NCBI GenBank assembly: GCA_041390025.1
Contig: JAWKQR010000019.1
Coordinates: 1-64,000 of the forward strand
From: JBFFMO01 sp041390025
GTDB lineage: Bacteria > Myxococcota_A > Bradymonadia > Bradymonadales > Bradymonadaceae
Length of the DNA stretch: 64,000 nt
Direction of reading: 5' to 3'
How positions within the stretch are numbered: the first letter of the stretch is position 1; the number at the start of each line of letters is the position of its first letter. The notes beneath the pieces were generated by a model. That model made no database searches. It worked only from the letters and a program-made list of their open reading frames with translations, and had not been told where the DNA came from. Shown here piece by piece: positions 8,816-19,371 of the stretch. Made by a program: the position numbers and the translations under genes.

Positions 8816-11719
8816 ATGGCCACGAACCCCATCAATCTTGAATCCGCGCTCGCCGGCCTCAGCGGCGAGCTGCACACCGATAAATTGCACCGACTGCTGT
8901 ACGCTCAAGACGCGTCGATCTACGGCATCGAGCCTCTTGGTGTTGCGTATCCGCGGAACGAAGCGGACCTGCAGACCCTTGTGCGGGCAGCCGCCCAAGG
9001 CGGGTTCAGCCTTGTTCCACGCGCGGGCGGCACAAGCCTCGCCGGCCAAGCCATGGGCGCCGGTCTGGTGGTGGACACCGGCCGTTTCATGAATCAGATC
9101 CTCGAGTTGAATGTCGAGGAAAAATGGGTGCGCGTGCAGCCCGGGGTGATTCTCGACGACCTGAATCGATACCTCGCCCCGCATGGATTGTTCTTTGGTC
9201 CCGACACGTCGACGTCAAACCGGTGCATGATCGGCGGCATGATCGGCAACAACTCGTGTGGCAGCCACTCGATCCTCTACGGAAACACGATGCGCCATGT
9301 GCTGGAGCTTCGTGCGGTGTTCGCTGACGGCACATGCGAAACCCTTGAACCGTGGGACGCACAGACGTTCGAACGCCACGCTCGGCGCGACGACGCGCTC
9401 GGGCGAGGCCTGCGCGCGCTCTCGCAGATCATCGAGACCCAAGGTGATGTGGTCGAGCAAAACTACCCGCCGCGCTCACTCGTGCGGCGCAACACCGGTT
9501 ATCCCCTCGACGATGTAGTGTTCCGGGCCAAAGATGCTCTGCCCTTCCACCTCGGCCGCTTTTTGTGCGGTACGGAAGGAACGCTCGGCATCACCGTGGA
9601 GGCCAAGCTCGGCCTTGTGCCCAAGCCGACCCACAAGATTCTGGTTTGTGCCCATTTCCACGCGTTGATCGAGGCCCTTGAGGCCACGGTGTTGACCATC
9701 AAACACAACCCGGCTGCGGTCGAGTTGATCGACCGCAAGATCCTCGAATGCACCAAGAACAACCTTGAGCAAACGCGCAATCGGTCGTTTGTCCAAGGGG
9801 ACCCCGACGGCGTGCTCGTCATCGAATTCTACCGCGACACGGTGGACGAACTCGAAGCCGCTGCTCGTGCGCTCATCGAGGAACTGACCGCCGCGAACAA
9901 GGGGTATGCGTTCCCAATTGTCCGAAGCCCCGAGGACAACAAGGTTTGGGAGCTGCGCAAAGCCGGCCTTGGCCTCCTGATGGGCGTACCAGGCGACGTC
10001 AAGGCGATCTCGTTTGTCGAGGACACCGCCGTCGATGTGACGGTCCTGCCGGCCTACATCGCCGACTTCATGAAGCTCATGGAGAAACACGGCAAAGACA
10101 GCGTCTATCACGCACATGCCAGCGTCGGTGAGCTGCACCTGCGCCCGGAGATCAACCTCAAGGACCCCGCGGACGTGCGGAAATTTGTCGAGATCGCCAA
10201 CGATTCAGCCGAGCTCGTGCGCCACTACCGGGGCTCGCTCAGCGGCGAGCACGGGGACGGTCGAGTTCGCTCGCCACTGATCAAAACTGTGCTCGGCGAC
10301 GACGTGTATGCGCTTCATCGGCAGGTCAAGGCTGCGTTTGATCCCCAGTCGATCCTTAATCCGGGGATCATCGTCGACGCTGATCCCATCGACCAGCACT
10401 TGCGCATTCCTCCCGGCAAGGCGGACACCGAGTACACGAACACACTCTTCGATTGGTCCGCTGACCTTGGTTTCATGCGGGCGGTCGAGAAGTGCAATGG
10501 CGCTGGGGCATGCCGCAAACGAGCCGAGGCCGGCGGAACCATGTGCCCAAGCTACATGGTCTCGCTCGACGAAAAGGACTCGACCCGTGGCCGCGCGAAC
10601 GTGTTTCGCAACCTTATGCTCGAAGGGCCGGACCGCGCCCTAAAGTCCCACGAGCTTCGTGATGCTTTGGACCTGTGCCTGTCGTGCAAAGGCTGCAAAT
10701 CCGAGTGCCCGGCCAGCGTCGACATGGCGCGCATGAAAGCCGAGTTCACGCAGCACTACCACGATGCCCATGGGGTCAGCCTGTCTTCTTGGTTTTTTGC
10801 CAACTACGAACGCTTGAGTCGGCTCGCCGCGATCGCACCGGGCCTGACAAACTTCATCATGACATTTGGTCTGACGCGATGGTTGATGGGCGTGGCGCTG
10901 AAGCTAGCTCCGCAGCGCACGCTACCCAGGTACGCCGCTCAACCGTTTCGTCGTTGGTGGAAGTCGCACGCACCTTCGGCAGGCACCCCGGTGTGGCTGT
11001 ATGTGGATCCCTTCACCGAGTACACCGACCCGGAGATCGCCATCGCCGCGACGCTCAGCCTCGAAAAGCTTGGCTACAGTGTCGAACTGTTCCCGGTGCG
11101 CGACGACGGCAGGACGCAGCTCTCCAAAGGTTTTGTGCGGGCAGCAAAGGTGTTGTCAGACGCCAACGTCGAAGCCGTCAAAGCCCTTCTGGCCGAGAAG
11201 CCTGAGCAGCGGGTTGTCGGGTTGGAACCCAGCGCGCTGCTGACGTTTCGAGACGAGACCCCCGACCTCGTGTCACCCAAGAATCGCGCGGATGCCCACG
11301 TCTTGGCGCAGAGGTGTGACCTGTTCGACGAGTTCCTCGACCGTGAGCTCAGCGCGGGAAATCTGGAGTTTCCGCCGACCGATCGCAAACCCTTGGTGTT
11401 GCACGGGCACTGTCACCAAAAAGCGTTGATCGGTACGGGCGCCACCGCACGCGTCCTAAACGCCGCAGGATACGACGTTCAGACGCTCTCAACAGGCTGC
11501 TGTGGCATGGCCGGCTCGTTTGGGTACGAACGCGAACACTACGACCTCTCGATGCGTGTGGGCGAGCTCAGGCTGTTTCCAGCCCTTCGTGCGACCAAAG
11601 ACGACACCATCGTCGCCGCGCCCGGCACGTCATGCCGCCATCAGATCTCCGACGGCACCGGCCGCAACGCCGAGCACCCCGCCATCCTGGTGGCACGGGC
11701 GCTCGGATGTGCGCGTTAG
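8816..11719 (+). CDS. FAD-linked oxidase fused to Fe-S and CCG domains
   Basis: 967 residues. The N-terminal half is a VAO-type FAD domain (PRAGGTSLAGQAMGAG; FGPDTSTSNRCMIGGMIGNN) with a C-terminal FAD-oxidase cap. The second half has two 4Fe-4S motifs (CNGAGACRKRAE...C near 560; CLSCKGCKSEC near 619) and GlpC/HdrB-like CCG modules (HGHCHQKA near 862; GCCGMAGSFG near 893). This layout matches quinone-linked D-2-hydroxyacid or D-lactate dehydrogenases that combine GlcD and GlcF functions in one chain. It probably oxidises a D-hydroxyacid and passes electrons to the membrane quinone pool. ATG 8816 is favoured over an upstream TTG. It converges on the SQR gene with a 4-base overlap. Confidence 0.88.
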   Translation: MATNPINLESALAGLSGELHTDKLHRLLYAQDASIYGIEPLGVAYPRNEADLQTLVRAAAQGGFSLVPRAGGTSLAGQAMGAGLVVDTGRFMNQILELNVEEKWVRVQPGVILDDLNRYLAPHGLFFGPDTSTSNRCMIGGMIGNNSCGSHSILYGNTMRHVLELRAVFADGTCETLEPWDAQTFERHARRDDALGRGLRALSQIIETQGDVVEQNYPPRSLVRRNTGYPLDDVVFRAKDALPFHLGRFLCGTEGTLGITVEAKLGLVPKPTHKILVCAHFHALIEALEATVLTIKHNPAAVELIDRKILECTKNNLEQTRNRSFVQGDPDGVLVIEFYRDTVDELEAAARALIEELTAANKGYAFPIVRSPEDNKVWELRKAGLGLLMGVPGDVKAISFVEDTAVDVTVLPAYIADFMKLMEKHGKDSVYHAHASVGELHLRPEINLKDPADVRKFVEIANDSAELVRHYRGSLSGEHGDGRVRSPLIKTVLGDDVYALHRQVKAAFDPQSILNPGIIVDADPIDQHLRIPPGKADTEYTNTLFDWSADLGFMRAVEKCNGAGACRKRAEAGGTMCPSYMVSLDEKDSTRGRANVFRNLMLEGPDRALKSHELRDALDLCLSCKGCKSECPASVDMARMKAEFTQHYHDAHGVSLSSWFFANYERLSRLAAIAPGLTNFIMTFGLTRWLMGVALKLAPQRTLPRYAAQPFRRWWKSHAPSAGTPVWLYVDPFTEYTDPEIAIAATLSLEKLGYSVELFPVRDDGRTQLSKGFVRAAKVLSDANVEAVKALLAEKPEQRVVGLEPSALLTFRDETPDLVSPKNRADAHVLAQRCDLFDEFLDRELSAGNLEFPPTDRKPLVLHGHCHQKALIGTGATARVLNAAGYDVQTLSTGCCGMAGSFGYEREHYDLSMRVGELRLFPALRATKDDTIVAAPGTSCRHQISDGTGRNAEHPAILVARALGCAR

Positions 11720-12900
11720 ACGCGCCCCTGCAACATGCCGTGCCAATACATCTGTGGGAGTCCGTAGGCCTTTAGCGCATACATGCTGTAGCGCTCTTTG
11801 GTCTGATCGAAGGGGAACGTCTCCATGATCTGACCGTCGTAGCCGAACTCGGCGAGGATCAAACGCCCGTATCCCGTCACCAGCGGGCACGAGGCATACC
11901 CGTCGTACACAGCTGTGGGTTCCTTTCCGTCCATCACCAACAAAAGGTTCTCGGCCGTGACGGGCGCCTCTTTTCGAATCGCAGCACCGGTTTTTGACGT
12001 CGGCAAACTGCTCGCGTCCCCCAGGCTGAAGATGTTCGGATATTTGTTGTGCTGTGTGGTGTGCTTGTGGACATCCACCCAACCTTCCGCATTTGCGATG
12101 GGCGAGCTTCGCACGAAGTCTGGCGCACTTTGTGGAGGCACCACGTGCAACATGTCGTAGTTCAACACGATCGGATCGCCGCCGTCCAAATCCTCGAAGA
12201 CGGCCTCCTTGCGGTCGGGGCGAACCTCCACAAGGTTCCGACGAAAGTGCGTCTTCACGTCGCGTGCGTCCACGAGCTTCTTGAGCGCATCACCGTACCG
12301 TTTCACCCCAAAAATACCCGCCGTCGCCGAGGCGTAAATGACCTCAGACGACTTCCGAAGGTTGTTCTTCTCAAGGTAGTGCTCGGCCAACCACATGATC
12401 TTCTGCGGGGCGCCGGCGCATTTGATGGGTGTCGACGGGAACGTGAAGACCGCGTTTCCTCCCTTGAAGTTCTTCAGCGCGTGCCACGTTGAATCAACGG
12501 TCTCATAACTGTAGTTGCTGCAGATCCTGTTTTTGCCGACGTTGCCCTCGAGCCCCTTGATGGCAGACCAGTTCAACTGAATGCCCGGTGCGACCACGAG
12601 GAAGTCGTACGTGTAGCGTTGCTCTTCACGCGTGGTCACAGCGTTTTTGTCCGGCTCAAACGTCACCACCGCATCGCGGATCCACTTGACTCCGTTTGGA
12701 ATGACGTCGGCTTGCGGGCGAGCGGTCTCCTCTTTGGGAAAAACGCCCCCACCGACCAGTGTCCACAGGGGTTGGTAATAGTGCGTTTGGGACGGCTCAA
12801 TGATGGCGATGTCCAGACCCGGTCGCGCTGCGATAAGGCGTGCGGCCACTGAGATGCCCGCTGTACCGCCACCCACGATGATAACTTGATGATGTGTCAT
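11716..12900 (-). CDS. sqr: Sulfide:quinone oxidoreductase
   Basis: 394 residues of the two-dinucleotide-binding flavoprotein fold. The FAD motif VIIVGGGTAGISVAARL is at the N-terminus and the second FAD contact is NIFSLGDASSLPTSKTGAA. The redox cysteines appear in STPIKCAGAPQK (about residue 161) and CPLVTGYG, in the positions seen in type II sulfide:quinone reductases, the group related to mitochondrial SQR. It would oxidise sulfide at the membrane and reduce quinone. The DUF1641 gene lies 15 bases upstream in the same direction, a recurring pairing. I rate SQR above NADH dehydrogenase 2 because of the cysteines and the missing NADH-binding signature. Confidence 0.88.
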   Translation of the reverse strand: MTHHQVIIVGGGTAGISVAARLIAARPGLDIAIIEPSQTHYYQPLWTLVGGGVFPKEETARPQADVIPNGVKWIRDAVVTFEPDKNAVTTREEQRYTYDFLVVAPGIQLNWSAIKGLEGNVGKNRICSNYSYETVDSTWHALKNFKGGNAVFTFPSTPIKCAGAPQKIMWLAEHYLEKNNLRKSSEVIYASATAGIFGVKRYGDALKKLVDARDVKTHFRRNLVEVRPDRKEAVFEDLDGGDPIVLNYDMLHVVPPQSAPDFVRSSPIANAEGWVDVHKHTTQHNKYPNIFSLGDASSLPTSKTGAAIRKEAPVTAENLLLVMDGKEPTAVYDGYASCPLVTGYGRLILAEFGYDGQIMETFPFDQTKERYSMYALKAYGLPQMYWHGMLQGRV

Positions 12901-12915
12901 GTGTATTCTCCTGGC

Positions 12916-13593
12916 TCAGCGGCCAATTTGTTTTCGAAGGAGTTGCCCAAAGCGCCCGCCAAACCTCACCCCGAAGTTCAAGGCACGACGCACGTCTTCC
13001 TCTCGGCCTGCGCGCAGCAAGCCCATGAGTCCTGGTGCGGTCGAAGGCTCGGCGGCGACGTCCGCCAACGCACGACCCACTCGCCCCACCAACGATACGG
13101 ATTCGGGGTCGAGGATCCCTGACTCCAAGAAGTTCGCGAACTGCTCGCTCAGGACGAACTCACCAAGCTTCACGAAGCCCTTTGTGGCCGACTCCAAGGC
13201 CTGTTGGACGTCGACCCCACGGGCCACAGCACGGCCCACAGCTTCGTCAAAAATGTCCACGGCCATCGCGACCAAACCGGGCAACTGGTCGACCACCTCC
13301 AACAAGGGCTCAACACGGTCCACACGGTGCAGGATACCCTGCAGGGTATGGACGGTATGAGGCTCGGACAGCGTCTCAACCAAGGCCACTAGCGCTTTGA
13401 TCCGCTCGACGGGATCCACACCGCGCGCGACGGCGTCGTTGGCCACCTCGTCCACGATGTCCATCGTCATCGCAGCCATAGGCAGCGCTTGATCGAGCTG
13501 ATGTTGCAGTTGAACCAGCATGGATTCGATGCGCGATAGTCGTTCATCGATCGCGTGCGCCGGCACGATTGGAATGGGGGGCTGCATGGCCAT
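12916..13593 (-). CDS. DUF1641-type protein linked to SQR
   Basis: 225 residues from ATG 13593, with GAGGAG just upstream. The protein is almost wholly helical, with heptad-like repeats. Two similar segments, MAAMTMDIVDEVANDAVARG and LVAMAVDIFDEAVGRAVARG, suggest internal duplication. Segments such as LGEFVLSEQFANFLESGILD match the DUF1641 pattern found beside sulfide:quinone reductases and some formate dehydrogenases. There are no cysteines for redox chemistry and no membrane span. It may be an accessory or assembly factor of SQR. The DUF assignment is from memory of the family pattern, so confidence is moderate. Confidence 0.65.
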   Translation of the reverse strand: MAMQPPIPIVPAHAIDERLSRIESMLVQLQHQLDQALPMAAMTMDIVDEVANDAVARGVDPVERIKALVALVETLSEPHTVHTLQGILHRVDRVEPLLEVVDQLPGLVAMAVDIFDEAVGRAVARGVDVQQALESATKGFVKLGEFVLSEQFANFLESGILDPESVSLVGRVGRALADVAAEPSTAPGLMGLLRAGREEDVRRALNFGVRFGGRFGQLLRKQIGR

Positions 13594-13720
13594 GATGCTC
13601 CTCGTTTGCGTGAATACAACACAAGGGAGCAAGGGCTGTTCCAACCCGCTCGGGCGCCCCAGAGCTTACGCCCAGAAGACAGACGCACCTTCTGTTGCAG
13701 CGTTTGTTGCAACAAGAAAC

Positions 13721-13747
13721 AAAAAAGGCGACCCAAAGGCCGCCTTT
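13721..13747 (-). terminator. Intrinsic terminator after rplI
   Basis: On the minus strand AAAGGCGGCC, loop TTTG and GGTCGCCTTT form a 10-bp stem with one G-T pair, followed by TTTTTTG. It lies 20 bases past the rplI stop and ends the ribosomal-protein operon. The A-rich 5' side also allows weak action on the plus strand. Confidence 0.85.
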
Positions 13748-13766
13748 CTTGAATCGTTCGTCGAAC

Positions 13767-14210
13767 TTAGAGCGCGACGACCCAAACTTTCACATGTGCC
13801 GAAACACCGCTCGCAAGCTTGATGGCAACTTCGTAGATGCCGAGCTCATTGATTGGACGGTCCAGCATCACCTGCTTGCGGTCGATCTTGTGACCTTGCT
13901 CCGAGAGCAGGGTCGCGATCTCACGCGTGGTCACCGAACCAAACAACGTGTCGTCGGCGCCAGCACGCTTGGGAATCGTGATCGACACCGCGTCGATCGT
14001 CCCGAGGATCTTACGAGCCTCTTCCTGTGCCTTAACTTTACGGCGCTCGATGTCCGCCAACTGGTGCTCAAGCTGCTTCTTGTTTCCTGTGGTTGCAGGA
14101 ATCGCCAAGCCCTGAGGAATCAGGTAGTTGCGGCCGTAGCCAGCAGCAACCTTGACCACTTGACCCATTTCGCCCACGTGGCGAACGTCTTCAGTGAGAA
14201 TGATTTCCAT
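13767..14210 (-). CDS. rplI: 50S ribosomal protein L9
   Basis: 147 residues, normal for L9. The N-terminal RNA-binding signature is clear: MEIILTEDVRHVGEMGQVVK followed by AAGYGRNYLIPQGLA. A long central helix (NKKQLEHQLADIERRKVKAQ) leads to the C-terminal rRNA-binding domain. A strong AGGAGG precedes ATG 14210. It follows rpsF with only a 2-base gap. The usual partner rpsR (S18) is absent between them and must lie elsewhere. Confidence 0.98.
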   Translation of the reverse strand: MEIILTEDVRHVGEMGQVVKVAAGYGRNYLIPQGLAIPATTGNKKQLEHQLADIERRKVKAQEEARKILGTIDAVSITIPKRAGADDTLFGSVTTREIATLLSEQGHKIDRKQVMLDRPINELGIYEVAIKLASGVSAHVKVWVVAL

Positions 14211-14212
14211 GA

Positions 14213-14608
14213 TTATTCCTCCTCACCCGACAATACGTCGAGCGACTCTTCCTCAACCGGCTTCGCCAAACGCTCAGCTGCGATGAGGTCCTTGTCGAGC
14301 TTGACCGTAAGGAACTTCATGACGGGGTCGAGGATGCGGAGGTTACGCTCCACTTCAGCGACCGTGTCCGTCGGGGCCAAGAATCGGTAGTAGTGATAGT
14401 GGCCGCGATCGATGTACGTCGCGTTCGTGCGGTCACGCATTTCGTACGACAGGCGTCGAAGACCCCAATCGTCAAAGCGCAGGACGTGTCCGCCCTTGTT
14501 CTCAATGATGCCCTCAACGCGCTCACGCGTCTTGGTAACATCCGTGTCGGGCGAGCCCGGACGCAGGATGTAAACTGTTTCGTACTCGGATTGACGTTCT
14601 ACAGCCAC
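14213..14608 (-). CDS. rpsF: 30S ribosomal protein S6
   Basis: 131 residues with the S6 pattern YETVYILRPG, a central DDWGLRRLSYEMRDRTNATY and YHYYRFLAP. The C-terminal tail is acidic (EEESLDVLSGEEE), as in S6 proteins that receive glutamate extensions, although no rimK is seen here. It starts at GTG 14606-14608 with GAGGT about seven bases upstream. It binds 16S rRNA as a partner of S18 in the 30S platform. It lies downstream of hppA in a minus-strand run beginning at prs. Confidence 0.97.
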   Translation of the reverse strand: MAVERQSEYETVYILRPGSPDTDVTKTRERVEGIIENKGGHVLRFDDWGLRRLSYEMRDRTNATYIDRGHYHYYRFLAPTDTVAEVERNLRILDPVMKFLTVKLDKDLIAAERLAKPVEEESLDVLSGEEE

Positions 14609-14661
14609 TTTCGACCTCTTGGACGAGAGCCCCGTGCAAAATCACGGAGCGAGGTAAACAA

Positions 14662-16935
<2,274 letters not shown>

Positions 16936-16986
16936 GATTCACTCCAACGTCTATTGATAATTGAACGGCCGATCGATCGGCCCGAA

Positions 16987-17556
16987 TTAACTCTTTCCAT
17001 TAAACTTATTCTGCGCAGCCACCACCCCGTCGGTGATGACCATCTCGATCGCGTCCGCAGCCTCTTCAAGCTGAGTCTCCAGAGTCGCGATCTCGTCCTT
17101 TGAAAAGGGATTGAGCACCCAATCGGTGACACTGCCTTTTTCAGGACGACCTATTCCAAGTCGCACACGGACAAAATCGCTCTTGCCCGTCTTTGCAATG
17201 ATGTCTCGTAGACCATTGTGACCACCGTGGCCGCCTCCCGCCTTGACGCGGACCGCTCCCGGCGGAAGGTCAAGGTCGTCGTGCGCGACGATCACATGTT
17301 CCATGTCGACATCAAAAAACGAACGGGCAGCCACGACGGACTTGCCCGAAAGGTTCATGTACGTCAGCGGCTGTACGAGGTGAAGCTTCTCACCGCGCAA
17401 CAACCCGGACGCGTATCGACCATGAAACTTCTGCTGTGTCAATGAAATACCGAGACGCGCAGCGAGACTATCGATCGCCATGAACCCGATGTTGTGTCGA
17501 GTGGTCTCGTAGCGGGGCTCGGGATTTCCGAGTCCAACCAGCAGGAATGATCCCAC
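16987..17556 (-). CDS. pth: Peptidyl-tRNA hydrolase
   Basis: 189 residues, the usual bacterial Pth length. Conserved segments are FLLVGLGNPEPRYETTRHNI (the Asn and catalytic His of the family), PLTYMNLSGKSV, HDDLDLPPGAVRVKAGGGHG and GHNGLRDI. It releases peptides from prematurely dissociated peptidyl-tRNA in the cytoplasm. It starts at GTG 17554-17556 with GGAGA upstream. It follows rplY by 18 bases; the prs-rplY-pth order is the classical arrangement. Confidence 0.97.
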   Translation of the reverse strand: MGSFLLVGLGNPEPRYETTRHNIGFMAIDSLAARLGISLTQQKFHGRYASGLLRGEKLHLVQPLTYMNLSGKSVVAARSFFDVDMEHVIVAHDDLDLPPGAVRVKAGGGHGGHNGLRDIIAKTGKSDFVRVRLGIGRPEKGSVTDWVLNPFSKDEIATLETQLEEAADAIEMVITDGVVAAQNKFNGKS

Positions 17557-17574
17557 GCCAGGCTCTCCGAAAGA

Positions 17575-18150
17575 TTAGTCTTTCTTGCCGCGAGGCACAG
17601 CGATCTGGAGAACGGCGAAGTCCATCTTGTACGCAGGTTCAACGCCTTCAGGCAGAGTCAGATGACTTGCGAGAACCGACTCACCCAGGCCCAAGTCTTG
17701 GACGTCGTAGACGATCTTCTCGGGAATATCATCAGGACGCGCCGACACTTCGACGTGAGGGCGAACCAGGCGCAGCTTGCCACCGGCACGCTCGCCCTTC
17801 GAACGGCCCGTGTGCTCGACGGGAACGGTCACCTTGACTTTCACGTCGGGGTCCACAACCACGAAGTCCGCGTGCAGAAGATCGCGACGAATCGGATCGA
17901 CCTGATAGTCACGCACCATCACATGGTTGAAAGAAGGCCCATTGTTCACGTCAAGTTTGAACACGATGTTCGTGCGGCGCGCGCCCGTGAGCAGCTTAAA
18001 GAGATCGTCGGGGTTCGCCGTCACCGAGATGGCGTCGCCACCCAGGCCGTAACACGTACCAGGAATCAATCCAGCAGCACGAAGCTTACGAGCGACGCCT
18101 TTGCCGCTTGTATCGCGGGGTTCGACGGTAAATGTTGGTTTTTCAGACAT
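17575..18150 (-). CDS. rplY: 50S ribosomal protein L25/TL5 (CTC form)
   Basis: 191 residues from ATG 18150, with GGAGG seven bases upstream; an upstream in-frame start at 18171 lacks such a site. The N-terminal L25 domain binds 5S rRNA (RDTSGKGVARKLRAAGLIPG). A second beta-rich TL5 domain follows (VPVEHTGRSKGERAGGKL, PEKIVYDVQDLGLGES). It is therefore the long CTC form, not the short enteric L25. It sits between prs and pth in a co-directional cluster. Confidence 0.95.
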   Translation of the reverse strand: MSEKPTFTVEPRDTSGKGVARKLRAAGLIPGTCYGLGGDAISVTANPDDLFKLLTGARRTNIVFKLDVNNGPSFNHVMVRDYQVDPIRRDLLHADFVVVDPDVKVKVTVPVEHTGRSKGERAGGKLRLVRPHVEVSARPDDIPEKIVYDVQDLGLGESVLASHLTLPEGVEPAYKMDFAVLQIAVPRGKKD

Positions 18151-18196
18151 TATCATTCCTCCAGTGAGCAACCACGATGCATCGCGGCTGCAACTA

Positions 18197-19147
18197 TCAC
18201 GTCATTTTAAAAAGCGAACTAACCGAATCCCCACCGTGGACCCGACGAATGGCCTCGCCAATGATGTTGGACACCGAACACACCCGAATCTTCGAACAGG
18301 CTTTGCCCGCTTCGTTCAGTGGGATGGTATCGGTGACAAACACTCTTTCGATAGGCGAGTCGTTGATGCGCTGGATCGCGGGCCCCGACAGGACGGGATG
18401 TGTTGCGGCTGCAAAAACGGCCTTCGCCCCGTGCTGCATAAGGGCGTCTGCGGCTTGAGTCAATGTTCCGGCGGTGTCAATCATGTCGTCGACGAGCACG
18501 GCGGTCTTGCCGGTTACATCGCCGATCAGGTGCATCACGTGCGCCACGCCAGGCGCGCTGCGCCGCTTGTCGACGATGGCCATGGGACACCCGAACACGT
18601 TCGAGTAGTGCCGAGCACGCTCAACACCTCCCGCATCCGGCGAGACGATCACCAACTGGTCCAGCGGCACTTCGAGGCTCTTGACGGCCTGGATGAGTAC
18701 CGGGCTGGCGAAGATGTTGTCGACAGGTTTGGTGAAGAAACCCTGAATCTGGCTGGCGTGCAATTCCATCGTGATCACACGCGAGAACCCTGCTGTTTGA
18801 ATCATGTCCGCCACGAGCTTGGCGGTGATCGGTGTGCGGGGTTTTGCCTGGCGATCTTGCCGGGCGTAGCCAAAATACGGGATGACAGCGGTGATCTCGT
18901 CGGCGGAGGCACGACGTAGCGTGTCTCCCAAAACCAACAGCTCCATCAAGTTGTCGTTCACCGGCCACGACAGGCTCTGAATCACGTACACGTGCTTGTG
19001 GCGCACGCTGTTGTGAATTTCGACCTGGATCTCGCCGTCGGCGAAACGACCCACCATGACGTCGCTCAGCTCAAGCTCGAGGTAACGGGAAATCCCGTCC
19101 GCAAGCTCAGGATTCGAATTTCCTGCAAAGAGCATTAAGTCGTTCAT
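18197..19147 (-). CDS. prs: Ribose-phosphate pyrophosphokinase (PRPP synthetase)
   Basis: 316 residues, standard for class I PRPP synthetase. Key motifs are LFAGNSNPELADGI at the start, FADGEIQVEI, the ATP/flexible loop YFGYARQDRQ, and the PRPP-binding loop VLVDDMIDTAGTL. It makes PRPP from ribose 5-phosphate and ATP for purine, pyrimidine, NAD, His and Trp synthesis, and so feeds purH and purD at about 60 kb. It starts at ATG 19147. A stem-loop separates it from tRNA-Gln, so its own promoter or read-through must drive it; I saw no convincing -35/-10 pair. Confidence 0.97.
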   Translation of the reverse strand: MNDLMLFAGNSNPELADGISRYLELELSDVMVGRFADGEIQVEIHNSVRHKHVYVIQSLSWPVNDNLMELLVLGDTLRRASADEITAVIPYFGYARQDRQAKPRTPITAKLVADMIQTAGFSRVITMELHASQIQGFFTKPVDNIFASPVLIQAVKSLEVPLDQLVIVSPDAGGVERARHYSNVFGCPMAIVDKRRSAPGVAHVMHLIGDVTGKTAVLVDDMIDTAGTLTQAADALMQHGAKAVFAAATHPVLSGPAIQRINDSPIERVFVTDTIPLNEAGKACSKIRVCSVSNIIGEAIRRVHGGDSVSSLFKMT

Positions 19148-19179
19148 GGCCCGTCCAACGTGCCGTTACCAGAAACAAA

Positions 19180-19208
19180 GCGCAGGCTCGATTTACTCGA
19201 GCCTGCGC
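19180..19208 (-). terminator. Strong stem-loop after tRNA-Gln
   Basis: A perfect 12-bp stem, GCGCAGGCTCGA, with a 5-base loop and TCGAGCCTGCGC. On the minus strand it is followed by TTTGTTT. It lies between tRNA-Gln and prs and should end, or reduce, transcription from the tRNA promoter. The T tract is interrupted, so read-through into prs is possible. Confidence 0.75.
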
Positions 19209-19218
19209 TAGCCAAAAA

Positions 19219-19290
19219 CAGGGGTGCTAGGATTCGAACCTAGGAATACCGGTACCAAAAACCGGTGCCTTACCACTTGGCGACACCCCT
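19219..19290 (-). tRNA. tRNA-Gln (anticodon TTG)
   Basis: A complete cloverleaf reads on the minus strand from 19290. Acceptor AGGGGTG pairs with CACCCCT, then discriminator G at 19219. The D arm is CGCCAAGTGGTAAGGC. Anticodon arm CCGGT-TTTTGGT-ACCGG gives anticodon TTG, and the T arm is CCTAGGTTCGAATCCTAG. CCA is not encoded. It closely resembles E. coli tRNA-Gln(UUG), including the GCACCGG-type anticodon stem. The promoter lies at 19321-19349 and the terminator at 19180-19208. Confidence 0.96.
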
Positions 19291-19320
19291 TCGCCGGGCC
19301 TCTAGCCCAAGGCGCCCGGA

Positions 19321-19349
19321 TGTGTAGCACCGCACGCTGACAGTGTCAA
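19321..19349 (-). promoter_or_regulatory. Promoter of tRNA-Gln
   Basis: On the minus strand TTGACA (19344-19349), a 17-base spacer and TACACA (19321-19326). The predicted start is about 24 bases before the mature tRNA 5' end. The -35 box is a perfect consensus. Confidence 0.7.
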
Positions 19350-19371
19350 GCGCTGGTCTTGAGTTTACACA

